Part shown: positions 1 to 9,109 of the stretch, piece after piece
Layout of the letters: every line of letters starts with the position of its first letter
How positions within the stretch are numbered: position 1 is the stretch's first letter
Assembly: GCF_019697375.1 (NCBI RefSeq)
Contig: NZ_JAHCDI010000004.1
Location: 1,227,324-1,291,323 of the forward strand
Source of the DNA: Micromonospora tarapacensis
GTDB lineage: Bacteria > Actinomycetota > Actinomycetes > Mycobacteriales > Micromonosporaceae
DNA: 64,000 bases
Direction of reading: 5' to 3'
Program-made: the position numbers and the translations under genes
The notes under the pieces: model-generated
Told to the model about the DNA's origin: nothing
The model's input: only the letters and a program-made list of their open reading frames with translations
Database searches by the model: none

Positions 1-2171
1 AGCGCGAGGCTCCTGTCGATCAGGTCGAGGTTCGCCAGCAGTGGTCCGCCGTTGCCCAGGAGACTGCCGGTCGCGCCGAGCCCCGCGGATATCGCACCGA
101 TCACCGTGTCCGCCTGGGACGCCCGGAACACCGACGCACCGATGTCGAAGGCGCGTTTGGCGTTGCGCAGCACGTCCAGGGTGCCGCCGGCGTCGAAGAG
201 ACCGCCCACGATGCTGCTCTGCCCCACGAGCGTCGCCGCACCGGCCGCCGCACCCACCAGGTCGGCACCGGCGGTGAAGGCGGACAGGCCCGCGCCGATG
301 GCGCCCAGCCAGTTGCCTTCGACGGCATGGGTCACCGCTTCGACCGCGTTGATCGCCAGGGTGGCTATCCCGACGGCCTGTAGGCCGGGTACGACGAGAC
401 TGGCGACCCCGAGTGCGATCTTGCCGATCTGGAAGATCGCCTTGAACGGGTTGTCCTCCCAGGCGCTCACGATGGCCTTGCCGATCGACTTGACGGTGTC
501 GAAGATCCGCGACAGGAAGCCCTTCTTCTTCTTTTTCCGCCGGCTGATGCCGGTCAGCACACCGAGATCGTCGAAGGTGATGTTGAGCTTGTACTTGCCG
601 AGGTTTTGACTCCGGCCGCCGGGGATGCCCCACTGACGGGCGAGAATGAGGAACTCGGGATTGTCCTCGACCGCCTCCCGGCTGCGCATCCGCAGCCGGC
701 TGCGGCCGAGCGCGTCCACCACGTTGCCACCCACCACGGCGGTCAGCTCGCGTTCGGTGAGCGCCGGGGCCCCGACGACGGCCAGGGCCCGGAACGCCGC
801 GACCACCCGGTTGATGCGCTCGTGCAACTGCGGCCCGTCGGTCGCGCCCCGCAGGTAGCTCAGCGCCCCGACGAACTGTGCCTGGATAGTCGGTGACTGT
901 GCCATCGAGCGGGGGATCTGACTCGCGACCAGCGCGAAGAGCTGCTGCTGGACCGGTTCGGTCAGGTCGATCGGCGTCGCACTGCCCAGATCGACCCCGA
1001 CGCCGGTCATCGCCCGGTCCACGAGCGCGGCCAGGCCGACGGTGTAGGCGTCGTCGATGACCCCCGTCGTGCGCCCGAGCCTCAGGACGAGATCGATGCC
1101 CGCCTCGTTGAAGAACGTCGTCGGGTCGGTGTCGCCCTCGAATCCGGTGGGCAGCAGCGCGCTCTGCAGCATCCGGTTGGCGCGCAGGAACTCCACCGCC
1201 GCCGCGAACCGGGCCGACGGGGTCGCGGCCGAATCCCCGGGGTCGGTCCAGCCGACCCGGGCGGCGAAGGCCAGAGTCTGGTCGAGTTGGATGTCGTCCG
1301 GTGCGGTCACGTCCCGACCCACGAGGTGTGCGGGCAGCCAGTCGACGATCGCCGCGAACTCGACCTCGGCCGCGGCGATCTTCGCGGCCAGCTCTGCCGG
1401 TGCGCTGTCGGCGGTGGCGAAGTCGTGCGTGGCCAGCACGTCGCCGAGTCGTGGCAGGTCCGCCGCGCGGGCGAGGCGGTGGTCCAGTTCGAGCGTGCCG
1501 GCTACCCAGTCCAGCAGGCGCTCCGGGTCGGCCAGCACGTCGTCGACGGCCCGGCCGTCGGACCAGAAGTCCTGCCAGAACACCTCGGTGGTGCGTTGCT
1601 CGGCCCGGCTCCGGAACAGGCCGAGGAATCCACGGCCGGCCTGCTCCCGTTCCACCGGGGGCACCGGGGGGCCGACGTGTTCGATGCCCAACGCGAGGGC
1701 CAGCGTCCGCAGGTCGGGCAGCAGTTCGCTGGGCAGGTCGGGTCGCTGCCCGGCCAGCAGCGCCGGCACCAGCACCGGCGACAGGCGATCGAGTGCCGCG
1801 TCCAGCGTCGCATTGGTACCGGCGGGGGCGAGGCCGACGAGGAGGGCCCGCAGATCCCGTGGGCCGGCGAAGCCGAGCAGCGCGTTGAGCACGCTGCCGA
1901 GTTCGGCCGTGGTCGCGCCGACGCTGCTGGCCACTCCGCGCGGATCGATCACGAACTGGTCGGCGAGGTCGGCCTTGTCGATGACCCCGGCGCCCAGGGT
2001 GGCGAACCCGTCCTGGACGAGTGCGAGTTGGAGGGGCGCCTGGCTGGTCAGCTCGGCGAGGTTGAGCGCGCCGACGGTCTGGCGCCGCACCGCCTCCGCG
2101 CGGGTCGCGGTGTCGCGCAGTACCCCGCCCAGCGTCCGCGCGCCCTGACTGTCGATACCGACGTACGCCAT
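1..2171 (-). CDS. Large protein of unknown function, C-terminus beyond window (possible secreted or toxin-type effector)
   Basis: The minus-strand frame is open from an ATG at 2171, with AAGGAG just upstream, to the left edge, giving about 723 codons without a stop. I do not recognise the family. The N-terminal 60 residues (MAYVGIDSQGARTLGGVLRD...) look helical and resemble the leading helices of WXG100/LXG-like exported proteins. A long alpha-helical middle follows. A basic patch (SRRKKKKGF) precedes a glycine/alanine-rich hydrophobic stretch encoded at about 470-150, of the kind seen before toxin tips in polymorphic toxins. A T7SS-like substrate or polymorphic toxin is my inference only; a phage tail or structural role is the alternative. 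The divergent neighbour starting at 2350 may be functionally linked. Confidence 0.6.
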   Translation of the reverse strand, partial: MAYVGIDSQGARTLGGVLRDTATRAEAVRRQTVGALNLAELTSQAPLQLALVQDGFATLGAGVIDKADLADQFVIDPRGVASSVGATTAELGSVLNALLGFAGPRDLRALLVGLAPAGTNATLDAALDRLSPVLVPALLAGQRPDLPSELLPDLRTLALALGIEHVGPPVPPVEREQAGRGFLGLFRSRAEQRTTEVFWQDFWSDGRAVDDVLADPERLLDWVAGTLELDHRLARAADLPRLGDVLATHDFATADSAPAELAAKIAAAEVEFAAIVDWLPAHLVGRDVTAPDDIQLDQTLAFAARVGWTDPGDSAATPSARFAAAVEFLRANRMLQSALLPTGFEGDTDPTTFFNEAGIDLVLRLGRTTGVIDDAYTVGLAALVDRAMTGVGVDLGSATPIDLTEPVQQQLFALVASQIPRSMAQSPTIQAQFVGALSYLRGATDGPQLHERINRVVAAFRALAVVGAPALTERELTAVVGGNVVDALGRSRLRMRSREAVEDNPEFLILARQWGIPGGRSQNLGKYKLNITFDDLGVLTGISRRKKKKKGFLSRIFDTVKSIGKAIVSAWEDNPFKAIFQIGKIALGVASLVVPGLQAVGIATLAINAVEAVTHAVEGNWLGAIGAGLSAFTAGADLVGAAAGAATLVGQSSIVGGLFDAGGTLDVLRNAKRAFDIGASVFRASQADTVIGAISAGLGATGSLLGNGGPLLANLDLIDRSLA

Positions 2172-2349
2172 CCTCCGGCTCCTTCCCCCAACGCGTCCCG
2201 GCGAGGGTCGCGACAGCCGGGGTTCGCCGTGGCGGCACGAACCGGTTCCCTAGCGAAACCGGGGAACCGCGGAGCGGGTGGCCGGCGAATGGAGGATGTG
2301 CGGGCCGACCGGTCCGGCACAGCCCACCTGACCGCCATTGGAGGCCCCC

Positions 2350-3228
2350 ATGTCCACACAGGTCAGCGCCGTGACCGGCGTCGCCGCGACCCCGTTGTTC
2401 GACGCCGAGCAGGCTCGCGGCGACGCCGCCCACCGGTGGGCCGGTACGCCGCTGGCCACCGAACACTGGCTGGAGCAGGCGAGCGGCTTCCCGCGCGGTG
2501 ACGTGTCGGTCGACCCCGCGGTGGCGGCCACGGTCGTCGCGGTTTCTCGTGGATACCGGTTGACCCGGGGCCATCTGGAGGAGACGGTCGCGTTCGGCGA
2601 GTTCCTCGCCGGCGAGACGTTCACCGCCGAGGAGCGCGCCGAGCTGGAGCAGGACGTGGTGGACGCGTTCGAGGATTCGCCCAAGCGGGCACTGCACTCC
2701 CTGCGTCCACTGTCCGGCGGTGTCCGGCGGGTGGCGGCCCTCGACCCGGTGCAGCGCGCACAACGCCGCCTCCAGGCGCTCACCACCAGCTACCTGCTGG
2801 AGTTGCGCCGCCAGGCCGACGGGCAGGAACTGAGCCCGCTCATGGCGGTGGTGAGCCGGCACAATCCGGTGGTGCGGCACTGGGCGTCAGCGGGAGTGGT
2901 GCTGGTTGCCGACGCGCTGGCCGCGCGGATGGAACAGCATCGGCTGGTGCTGTGCCTTGTCGGGCGCGAACTCGAAGAGCCGGCCGTGCTCGCCGACCAG
3001 CTGCTGGCGCGGGCCGAGCAGGCAGGTCGCCTGGAGGTCGCCGAGCTGGCCGGCTCGGAACTTCGCCTGTTGCTGATCCGCGCCTGGCTGACCGACCTCG
3101 GCAGCAGGGCGCTCGCCAAGGTCCGGGAGGACGTCGCCCGGGCTGTCACGTCCGCTCTCGACGTGGATATCGTCGTGCAGCATGTGGGCTACCGGGCGGC
3201 GCTGGAGGTGGTGGGTCAGGCGGCCTGA
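2350..3228 (+). CDS. Hypothetical protein, helical, 292 aa
   Basis: ATG at 2350 has GGAGG five bases upstream, preferred over an in-frame TTG at 2338. The product is soluble, charged and mostly helical, with no signal peptide or membrane segment. A central segment (residues about 115-160) is rich in Arg and Gln. I do not recognise the family and saw no catalytic motif. It starts 178 bp from the divergent large unknown protein and ends 15 bp before the ROK regulator, so it could be a partner or chaperone of the first or simply the first gene of a short unit with the second. Confidence 0.75.
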   Translation: MSTQVSAVTGVAATPLFDAEQARGDAAHRWAGTPLATEHWLEQASGFPRGDVSVDPAVAATVVAVSRGYRLTRGHLEETVAFGEFLAGETFTAEERAELEQDVVDAFEDSPKRALHSLRPLSGGVRRVAALDPVQRAQRRLQALTTSYLLELRRQADGQELSPLMAVVSRHNPVVRHWASAGVVLVADALAARMEQHRLVLCLVGRELEEPAVLADQLLARAEQAGRLEVAELAGSELRLLLIRAWLTDLGSRALAKVREDVARAVTSALDVDIVVQHVGYRAALEVVGQAA

Positions 3229-3243
3229 ACGGAGGTGGTGGCA

Positions 3244-4536
3244 GTGAGCGAGGATGGCCGGCCGACCACGGTGGACAACGCAAGGGGCAGGAGTCCACGG
3301 CGGGAACAGGCTGAGGCGATGGACGGCGCAGGGCCACGACGCGGCGCCGACCACACCGTGATGCGCGAGGTGAACCGCTCGCTCGTGCTCACTGTGGTCA
3401 GGGAGGGCGGGCGGGTGTCGCGGGCCAGCCTCGCGCGGGCCACGACGTTGGCCAAGCCGACCGTGTCCGCGATCGTCGACGAACTGATCGCCGACGGTCT
3501 GGTCCGTGAGGTCGGTCCGGGGGTCACCGCGGTCAGTGGCGGCCGGCCACCGATCCTCCTGGAGTTCAATGCCTCCTCGCATCTCGTCGTCGGTGCGCAC
3601 ATCGGCGCCAGGCGCACCACGGTGGCGGTCGGCGACGCCAATGGGCACGAGGTGGCGCGCCGCGAGTTCGACACTGCGGACGGCGAGCCCGAGGCGGTGC
3701 TGCGCGAGGTCGCGGCACAGGCGACGCTCGCCGTCGGCGCGACGGTGCCGGGCGGGCGGATCGCCGCGGTCGGGGTGGTGCTGCCCGGGCTCACCGACTT
3801 CCATCGCGGCGTCTGTCTGCTGGCGCCGAACCTCGGGTGGTACGACGTACCTGTCGCCGAGGTGTTGACCGCCGTGCTCGACGTACCGGTGTACGTGCAC
3901 AACGCCGGTCAGGCGGCGGCGGTGGCGGAGAACCTCGAAGGCGTCGGCGACAAGGTCGGCGACCTGGCGTTGCTGTACGTGGGTACCGGTCTGTCGGCCG
4001 GGGTGCTCTCCGCCGGGCGGGTGTTCCACGGCACCGGCGGCACGGCCGGCGAGATCGGGCACTGCCGGATGCCGGGCAACGCCGAGCAGTGCAACTGCGG
4101 CAATGTCGGCTGCCTGGAGACGGTCGCGTCCGGGCCGGCGATGGTCCGGTTCGCGCGTGAGGCGATCGCGGCGGGCCGGGTGTCGGCGCTGGGCGACGGG
4201 TTCGACGCGCGGGCCGTGGCCGCCGCCGCCCGCTCCGGCGACGCCGTGGCGGCCGAGGCGGTGGCGGAGGTGGGCGGGAACCTCGGCCTGGCCGCGTCGT
4301 GGGTCATCAACGCGTACAACCCGGCGATGCTCGTCCTCGGTGGCGGCCTCGCCGCGATCTCCGACCTGCTGCTGCCCCATCTCCGGGACGCGGCGACGGA
4401 GTACGCGCTCGGCGCGGCCCGGCGCGGCGTGGAGATCCAGGTTTCCAAGCTCGGCCGCGACGCGGAGGTACGCGGTGCGGTGCTGCTCGCGTTGCAGCAC
4501 TCCGAGACGTACTACCGGGTGGTCTTCCGGGCCTGA
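3244..4536 (+). CDS. ROK-family transcriptional regulator (NagC/XylR type)
   Basis: An N-terminal winged helix (residues about 40-90: SRASLARATTLAKPTVSAIVDEL) is followed by a ROK sugar-kinase-like domain. The ROK zinc site is present as GHC...CNCGNVGCLETV, with the conserved His and three Cys. GTG at 3244 lies eight bases after GGAGG (3231-3235); an in-frame GTG at 3235 overlaps that site and is less likely. ROK regulators of this architecture usually repress sugar-utilisation operons and release DNA on binding the sugar. The xylulokinase gene lies directly downstream, so control of xylose use is a reasonable inference. Confidence 0.9.
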   Translation: MSEDGRPTTVDNARGRSPRREQAEAMDGAGPRRGADHTVMREVNRSLVLTVVREGGRVSRASLARATTLAKPTVSAIVDELIADGLVREVGPGVTAVSGGRPPILLEFNASSHLVVGAHIGARRTTVAVGDANGHEVARREFDTADGEPEAVLREVAAQATLAVGATVPGGRIAAVGVVLPGLTDFHRGVCLLAPNLGWYDVPVAEVLTAVLDVPVYVHNAGQAAAVAENLEGVGDKVGDLALLYVGTGLSAGVLSAGRVFHGTGGTAGEIGHCRMPGNAEQCNCGNVGCLETVASGPAMVRFAREAIAAGRVSALGDGFDARAVAAAARSGDAVAAEAVAEVGGNLGLAASWVINAYNPAMLVLGGGLAAISDLLLPHLRDAATEYALGAARRGVEIQVSKLGRDAEVRGAVLLALQHSETYYRVVFRA

Positions 4537-4575
4537 TCCTCACGATCGGCAGCGTCCGACCACTTTGGCAGGGCA

Positions 4576-4605
4576 TTGAACTAACCCGGCCGGTGGGCGT
4601 AGGGT
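4576..4605 (+). promoter_or_regulatory. Predicted promoter of the xylulokinase unit
   Basis: TTGAAC at 4576-4581 and TAGGGT at 4600-4605 are separated by 18 bp, matching the actinobacterial housekeeping consensus (TTGACA, TAGRRT). It lies between the ROK regulator and the leader ORF/xylB. The overlapping ATTGAACTAA is a plausible ROK operator, but I see no perfect palindrome. Confidence 0.5.
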
Positions 4606-4636
4606 CGGCCTCCCGGCGAGCTACGGAGGGACCGCC

Positions 4637-4708
4637 ATGAATGGCTCCACGCCCACCTCGGGGCGCCTCGACCAACTGGCCATGGAACAGTTGTGGAGCG
4701 TGCGATGA
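4637..4708 (+). CDS. 23-codon leader ORF translationally coupled to xylulokinase
   Basis: ATG at 4637 follows a strong ribosome-binding site (GGAGGG, 4625-4630). The frame runs 23 codons ([20 protein letters not shown]...) and ends in a TGA that overlaps the ATG of xylB (ATGA, 4705-4708). The peptide resembles nothing I know. The good Shine-Dalgarno and the stop-start overlap suggest it is translated and couples initiation of xylB. It could also be the remnant of a longer gene. Confidence 0.4.
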   Translation: MNGSTPTSGRLDQLAMEQLWSVR

Positions 4709-6090
4709 CACTGGTTGCCGGGGTCGACACGTCAACCCAGTCGACAAAGGTCGTGGTGTGCGACGCGGACACCGGCGAGGTGCTCCGCGAGGGCCGCGCC
4801 GGGCACCCCGACGGTACCGAGGTCGATCCGCGGCTGTGGTGGGCCGCGTACGAGCAGGCCAGCGCCGGGCTGCTGGATGGTGTCGCCGCGATCGGCGTCG
4901 GTGGGCAGCAGCAGGGCATGGTCTGCCTCGACGAGACCGGCGAGGTGGTGCGCCCCGCCGTGCTGTGGAACGACACCCGCTCGGCGGGCGCCGCGGTCGA
5001 CCTCACCGCCGAGTTCGGCGGCCCCAAGGCGTGGGCCGACGCGGTCGGGCTGGTGCCGGTGGCCAGCTTCACGGTCACCAAGCTGCGCTGGTTCGCCCGC
5101 GCCGAGCCGGAACTCGCGGCCCGGACCAGCACGGTGCTGCTGCCGCACGACTGGCTCACCCACCGGCTACGCGCGGGCGGGGGAGAGCCGACGACCGACC
5201 GTGGCGAGGCCTCCGGCACCGGGTACTGGTCGGCGGCGGCCGGGGATTACCGCCGGGACCTGCTGAAGCTCGCCTTCGGTCGGGACGTGTCGGTGCCCCG
5301 CGTCGCCGGGCCCGCCGAGACGGTCGGCGAGACCGCGTCCGGCGCGGTGCTCGCGGCCGGCACCGGTGACACCATGGGCGCGGCGCTCGGCGTCGGCCTG
5401 CGGCCCGGGGACGTGGCGGTGTCGCTGGGCACCTCGGGGTGCGCGTTCGGGGTGAGCGAGGTTCCGGCCGCCGACGCGAGCGGGCTGGTGGCCGGCTATG
5501 CCGACGCGACCGGCCGGTTCCTGCCGCTGGTGTGCACGCTCAACGCGGCCCGGGTGCTGGGCACGGTCGCCGACCTGCTGGGCCGGTCGCTGGCCGAGTT
5601 CGACGAGTTGGCGCTCTCGGCGCCGCCGGGCGCGGGCGGGTTGACGCTCCTGCCGTACCTGGACGGGGAACGCACCCCGAACCTGCCCGACGCGCGCGGT
5701 CTGCTCGCCGGGCTGACGCGGGCGAACGCGTCGGCGGCGAACCTGGCGCGGGCCGCGGTGGAGGGCATGCTCGGCGGCCTCGCCGACGCCCTCGACGCGC
5801 TCCGCGCCCAGGGCACCCCGGTCGACCGGGTGCTGCTGATCGGCGGCGCGGCAAAGTCCCGCGCGGTACGGGCGGTCGCGCCGGCGCTGTTCGGCGCGCC
5901 GGTGAGCGTGCCGCGCCCCGGCGAGTACGTCGCGCTCGGCGCGGCGCGTCAGGCGGCCTGGGCGATCTCCGGCGGTGCCGAGCCGCCACAGTGGCCGGTC
6001 GCGGCCGAGGAGGTCGCCGCCGCCACCACCCCGGAGGTGCACGAACGCTACGTCGACGTCCGCCAACGGGCGCGACAACTGCTGACGTAA
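4705..6090 (+). CDS. xylB: Xylulokinase (FGGY family)
   Basis: It phosphorylates D-xylulose to xylulose 5-phosphate with ATP, feeding xylose into the pentose phosphate pathway. FGGY features are clear: N-terminal phosphate loop [13 protein letters not shown], substrate region GGQQQGMV and [20 protein letters not shown] with the catalytic-base Asp, SLGTSG, and a C-terminal [10 protein letters not shown] adenosine motif. At 461 residues it is typical for actinobacterial XylB. ATG 4705 has GGAG six bases upstream; a GTG at 4693 is possible. No xylose isomerase gene is adjacent. A kinase for another ketose or a polyol cannot be excluded. Confidence 0.9.
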   Translation: MTLVAGVDTSTQSTKVVVCDADTGEVLREGRAGHPDGTEVDPRLWWAAYEQASAGLLDGVAAIGVGGQQQGMVCLDETGEVVRPAVLWNDTRSAGAAVDLTAEFGGPKAWADAVGLVPVASFTVTKLRWFARAEPELAARTSTVLLPHDWLTHRLRAGGGEPTTDRGEASGTGYWSAAAGDYRRDLLKLAFGRDVSVPRVAGPAETVGETASGAVLAAGTGDTMGAALGVGLRPGDVAVSLGTSGCAFGVSEVPAADASGLVAGYADATGRFLPLVCTLNAARVLGTVADLLGRSLAEFDELALSAPPGAGGLTLLPYLDGERTPNLPDARGLLAGLTRANASAANLARAAVEGMLGGLADALDALRAQGTPVDRVLLIGGAAKSRAVRAVAPALFGAPVSVPRPGEYVALGAARQAAWAISGGAEPPQWPVAAEEVAAATTPEVHERYVDVRQRARQLLT

Positions 6091-6102
6091 CGCGACGGAA
6101 CG

Positions 6103-6154
6103 CGGCCGTGCCGGGTTCCGCCCAGGGCCCGGCGCCGCACCGCCAGCACGGCCG
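6103..6154. terminator. Possible terminator between convergent xylB and amidase genes
   Basis: Nine-base arms CGGCCGTGC (6103-6111) and GCACGGCCG (6146-6154) are perfectly complementary with a G+C-rich loop of 34 nt, in the short gap between convergent genes. There is no T tract, as is common in actinobacteria. Confidence 0.4.
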
Positions 6155-6171
6155 GTGCCCAGCCCATCGCC

Positions 6172-7197
6172 TCAGTTCCCATGCTCCTTTCCTGGTTGCT
6201 CGATCTGGGCCTCGGCGATGCGGCGCAACCGGTGGTGCACTCCGTCGTACGGGTTCGCGCCGGCCAGGACGGCTTTGTTGAGGGCGGCGTGCATGGTGTA
6301 CAGCGGGTCGCAGACGTTGCCGGGCGCGGCTCGACCGGCCTGCGAGACGACCTGGTAGGCGTCGAGGATCTCCAGGCCGGTCAGCTGCGCGGTCCAGGTC
6401 ACCAGGTCGTGCTGGCTGATGCGGTAGGCATCCTCCAGCGGACGGGCCGCGCCGATCGAGATGATCCGGTGCTCGGTCTCGATGCGTGGCCACGGGGTCG
6501 GCACGCCCTTGATCAGGTCGACGACGACGCTGACGTTCATGGCGGTCTCCACCGCGACACCACACGCCTCCCCCTGGCCCTGACGGGCGTGGCCGTCGCC
6601 GAGGGCGAAGAGCGCGCCGGGGACGTTGACGCCGAGGTAGACGGTGGTGCCGGGGCGCATTTCCGGGGTGTCGAGGTTCCCGCCGTGCGCGTCGGGCACC
6701 AGCGTCGAGCGGGCTTCGCCGCCGGCCGGGGCCACGCCGACGGTGCCGAGCATCGGTTCGAGTGGCATGACGATGCGGTGGTCGGAGCGGCGGGCGTGGA
6801 AGGTCACGGTGCGGGCGGCGGTGTCGATGGTGTAGCGCCACACCCGCTCCTCCAGCGGCGGGTGCAGCATCGCCGTGCTCCGGGTGCCGGTCAGCGCCCC
6901 GAAGTGCGGGAAGGTGGCGGACATGCCCCAGTCGCGGGCCGGGGCGATGGCCGCGAAATGCAGCGCGAGAGTGTCCCCCGGTTCCGCGCCGACCACGTGG
7001 AAGGGGCCGGTGACCGGGTTGAACGCCTGACACACCTGCGACGGCAGATCATCCACCGTGCGGACGGCACCGCCGTAGCAGTCCTCGGTGCTGGTGACCA
7101 GCAGGCTGCCCGGCTCGATCTCCATGACCGCCGGGTGACCACCGAAGGTGTAGCGCAGCTCGCCGGAGGTCGGCCGATAGGTGACGACGTTGGTCAT
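6172..7197 (-). CDS. Acetamidase/formamidase family protein
   Basis: The 341-residue protein has the FmdA/AmdA signature regions: an N-terminal beta domain, AEPGDTLALHF, an Asp/His-rich HGGNLDTPEMRPGTTVYLGVNVPGALFALGD-type core (GDGHARQGQGEACG), and the late ETAMNVSV segment. The family hydrolyses short-chain amides to the acid and ammonia and is cytoplasmic. ATG at 7197 lies six bases after the stop of the upstream TetR gene, so the two form an operon and the regulator probably controls this gene. Substrate (formamide versus acetamide) cannot be read from the sequence. Confidence 0.88.
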   Translation of the reverse strand: MTNVVTYRPTSGELRYTFGGHPAVMEIEPGSLLVTSTEDCYGGAVRTVDDLPSQVCQAFNPVTGPFHVVGAEPGDTLALHFAAIAPARDWGMSATFPHFGALTGTRSTAMLHPPLEERVWRYTIDTAARTVTFHARRSDHRIVMPLEPMLGTVGVAPAGGEARSTLVPDAHGGNLDTPEMRPGTTVYLGVNVPGALFALGDGHARQGQGEACGVAVETAMNVSVVVDLIKGVPTPWPRIETEHRIISIGAARPLEDAYRISQHDLVTWTAQLTGLEILDAYQVVSQAGRAAPGNVCDPLYTMHAALNKAVLAGANPYDGVHHRLRRIAEAQIEQPGKEHGN

Positions 7198-7203
7198 CGG
7201 GAA

Positions 7204-7785
7204 TCATCCATTTCCGCTGGTCGGGATGTCTGCGCGAACGAGGCTTCGTGCCAGGCCAGTGCTGTCCGAAAGAGTGTCGAGGGCGAGTGGCTGCGTGGCG
7301 AGGGCGCCCTCGTGCAGCACGAGGAGCCGGGTGGCGAGGGAAGCGGCTTCCGAACAGCCCGCCGCGGCGGCGAGGTCCATGAAAAGATTCAGCAGCCAGT
7401 GCTTCTGGTTCGTGGCGATGCGGTTGGCGGGATGCGAGGGGTCGGGTAGCTCGGCCAGTGCGTTGATGAACGCGCATCCGCGGGTGTTGGTCCTGCTCCA
7501 GATCCGCAGCGCGTCGAACGGTGCGGTAACAGCCTCGACGGGGTCGTCGCACGCGTCAACGGCGGCTCGGACGAGCGAACGCCAGCGCTGGTCGCGTTCG
7601 GCGAGGTAGGTCGTCACGAGGTGGTCCTTCGAACCGAACTGGTTGTACAGGGTCCGTTTGGTGACGCCGGAACGCTCGGCGATGAGGTCCACGCCGACCG
7701 CGGTGATCCCGCGGTCGTAGAACAGCTCCTCGGCGGCCGCCAGGATGCGTCGGCCAGCTGGTGTCATGGCCTGTGCTTCCGGCAC
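7204..7785 (-). CDS. TetR/AcrR-family transcriptional regulator
   Basis: The N-terminal HTH (residues about 10-56) contains the TetR recognition segment SGVTKRTLYNQFGSKDHLV. The C-terminal ligand domain is generic. GTG at 7785 has GAAGGGAG five bases upstream, preferred over an internal ATG at 7769. It is co-transcribed with the amidase and divergent from an MDR oxidoreductase. A pair of 12-bp repeats sits in the shared 67-bp promoter region, so it probably represses both directions in response to a small molecule handled by these enzymes. Confidence 0.9.
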   Translation of the reverse strand: MPEAQAMTPAGRRILAAAEELFYDRGITAVGVDLIAERSGVTKRTLYNQFGSKDHLVTTYLAERDQRWRSLVRAAVDACDDPVEAVTAPFDALRIWSRTNTRGCAFINALAELPDPSHPANRIATNQKHWLLNLFMDLAAAAGCSEAASLATRLLVLHEGALATQPLALDTLSDSTGLARSLVRADIPTSGNG

Positions 7786-7800
7786 GGGGCTCCCTTCACC

Positions 7801-7837
7801 GATCGGTGTACTGTAGTGGTTTACAGATCAGTGTACT
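7801..7837. promoter_or_regulatory. Predicted operator of the TetR regulator in a divergent promoter
   Basis: Two near-identical 12-bp direct repeats, GATCGGTGTACT (7801-7812) and GATCAGTGTACT (7826-7837), are spaced 25 bp start to start. TGTA and TACA between them also form a hyphenated inverted repeat. The segment is A+T-rich for this genome and lies between divergent TetR and oxidoreductase genes. Confidence 0.5.
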
Positions 7838-7852
7838 TCTGGAGGATGACGA

Positions 7853-8914
7853 ATGGTGGTGCCGGAGACCATGCGTGCGGTGCGGATCGCACGGCACGGA
7901 GGGCCGGACGTGCTGGCGGAGGCGGACGTCACCGTGCCCACCCCGGGGGCGGGGGAGGCGCTGGTCCGGGTCACCGCGGTGGCGTTGAACAACACCGACC
8001 TGTGGACCCGGGAGGGCGCCTACGGCCGCCCGGGGGACCCGAAGGCGCTGTCGGGCTGGCGAGGTTCCATCGATTTCCCGCGCATCCAGGGTGCCGACGT
8101 CGCTGGCCGGGTCGTGTCGGTGGGCCCCGGCGTGGACCGCAGCCTCGTCGGTCGTCGCGTGGTCGTCGACCCGGCGATCTACGACGCTGACCGGCCGGAT
8201 GCGAATCCGGTGGGCCTGATGGGAAGCGAACGCGACGGTGGTTACGCCGAGTACGTGACCGCGCCGGCGAAGCAGGTGCATGACATGGCGGGGTCACCGC
8301 TCGCGGACGATCAGCTTGCGACACTGCCGACCGCGTACGGCACGGCGCTGGGCATGATCGAGCGGGGGCGGCTGCGGCAGGGGGAAACCGTCCTGGTCTC
8401 GGGGGCTTCCGGCGGCGTCGGCTTGGCGCTGGTGCAGATTGCCCGTGCGCGCGGCGCGCGGGTGCTCGCCATCAGCAGTGCAAGCAAGCTCGATTCGGTG
8501 CGCGAGGCGGGAGCGCACGACGTCGTGGACCGCGCGGAAGGCGTCGTCGAGCAGATCCGCGCCGTCGCCCCGGACGGCATCGACGTCGTCCTCGACGTCG
8601 TCCTCGACGTCGTCGCCGGGAACCTCGTGAGTGAGGGCCTGCCGCTGGTGCGCGACGGCGGCCGGTGGGTCACCGCTGGCGCGCTCGGCGGGCATGCGGT
8701 GGCCTTCGACGTGCGCCGTCTCTACCTGCACAACGTGCAGCTGATCGGGTCTTCGATGCACACACCCGCACACTTCGAACTGCTGATGGACCTGGCTCGG
8801 CGGGGTGAGATCGCTCCCGTCATCGCCGCCACCTTCCCGCTGCACGAGGCTGCCCGCGCACAGGAGGAACTCGCCCGCCGGCGCCACGTGGGAAAGATCG
8901 TCCTGCTCCCGTAG
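7853..8914 (+). CDS. MDR-superfamily NAD(P)-dependent oxidoreductase (quinone oxidoreductase-like)
   Basis: An N-terminal GroES-like domain (ALNNTDLWTREG) is followed by a Rossmann domain with LVSGASGGVGLALVQIAR, the dinucleotide-binding motif of the zinc-independent quinone oxidoreductase branch. No Cys-rich structural zinc loop is visible. Length (353 aa) is usual. ATG 7853 follows GGAGG by seven bases. A small in-frame duplication gives VVLDVVLDVV, encoded near 8584-8613. It probably reduces an enone, quinone or aldehyde with NADPH. The shared promoter with the TetR gene suggests inducible expression. Confidence 0.87.
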   Translation: MVVPETMRAVRIARHGGPDVLAEADVTVPTPGAGEALVRVTAVALNNTDLWTREGAYGRPGDPKALSGWRGSIDFPRIQGADVAGRVVSVGPGVDRSLVGRRVVVDPAIYDADRPDANPVGLMGSERDGGYAEYVTAPAKQVHDMAGSPLADDQLATLPTAYGTALGMIERGRLRQGETVLVSGASGGVGLALVQIARARGARVLAISSASKLDSVREAGAHDVVDRAEGVVEQIRAVAPDGIDVVLDVVLDVVAGNLVSEGLPLVRDGGRWVTAGALGGHAVAFDVRRLYLHNVQLIGSSMHTPAHFELLMDLARRGEIAPVIAATFPLHEAARAQEELARRRHVGKIVLLP

Positions 8915-9021
8915 GGACGCTTCGGAAGTAGGGGAACCCCCGGACCAGGACGAACCACTCTGGCCGATGAGCGCTGCCCCAGCAGTCCGACGGGTTTGAT
9001 GATCAGCGCCGATGGGACGGC

Positions 9022-9059
9022 GCTGGGCCGCAGGCGGCGGATGCCACCTGCGGCCCAGC
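9022..9059. terminator. Bidirectional terminator hairpin
   Basis: Perfect 13-bp arms GCTGGGCCGCAGG (9022-9034) and CCTGCGGCCCAGC (9047-9059) flank a 12-nt loop. It lies between the convergent oxidoreductase and secreted-protein genes. The rest of the 8915-9109 gap shows nothing recognisable. Confidence 0.7.
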
Positions 9060-9109
9060 TGTGCGGTTGGTCGTCCCCACCGGCTCCCGGAAACACGGTG
9101 GCCGTCGGC

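Noticed and set aside
4641..6281. Long plus-strand frames overlapping xylulokinase
   Set aside because: Arg-rich composition and complete overlap with a conserved FGGY kinase.
6540..6660. Possible defence or CRISPR genes in the first 10 kb or the island
   Set aside because: No Cas, restriction, Abi or toxin-antitoxin motifs were found there. The island content is metabolic and regulatory.
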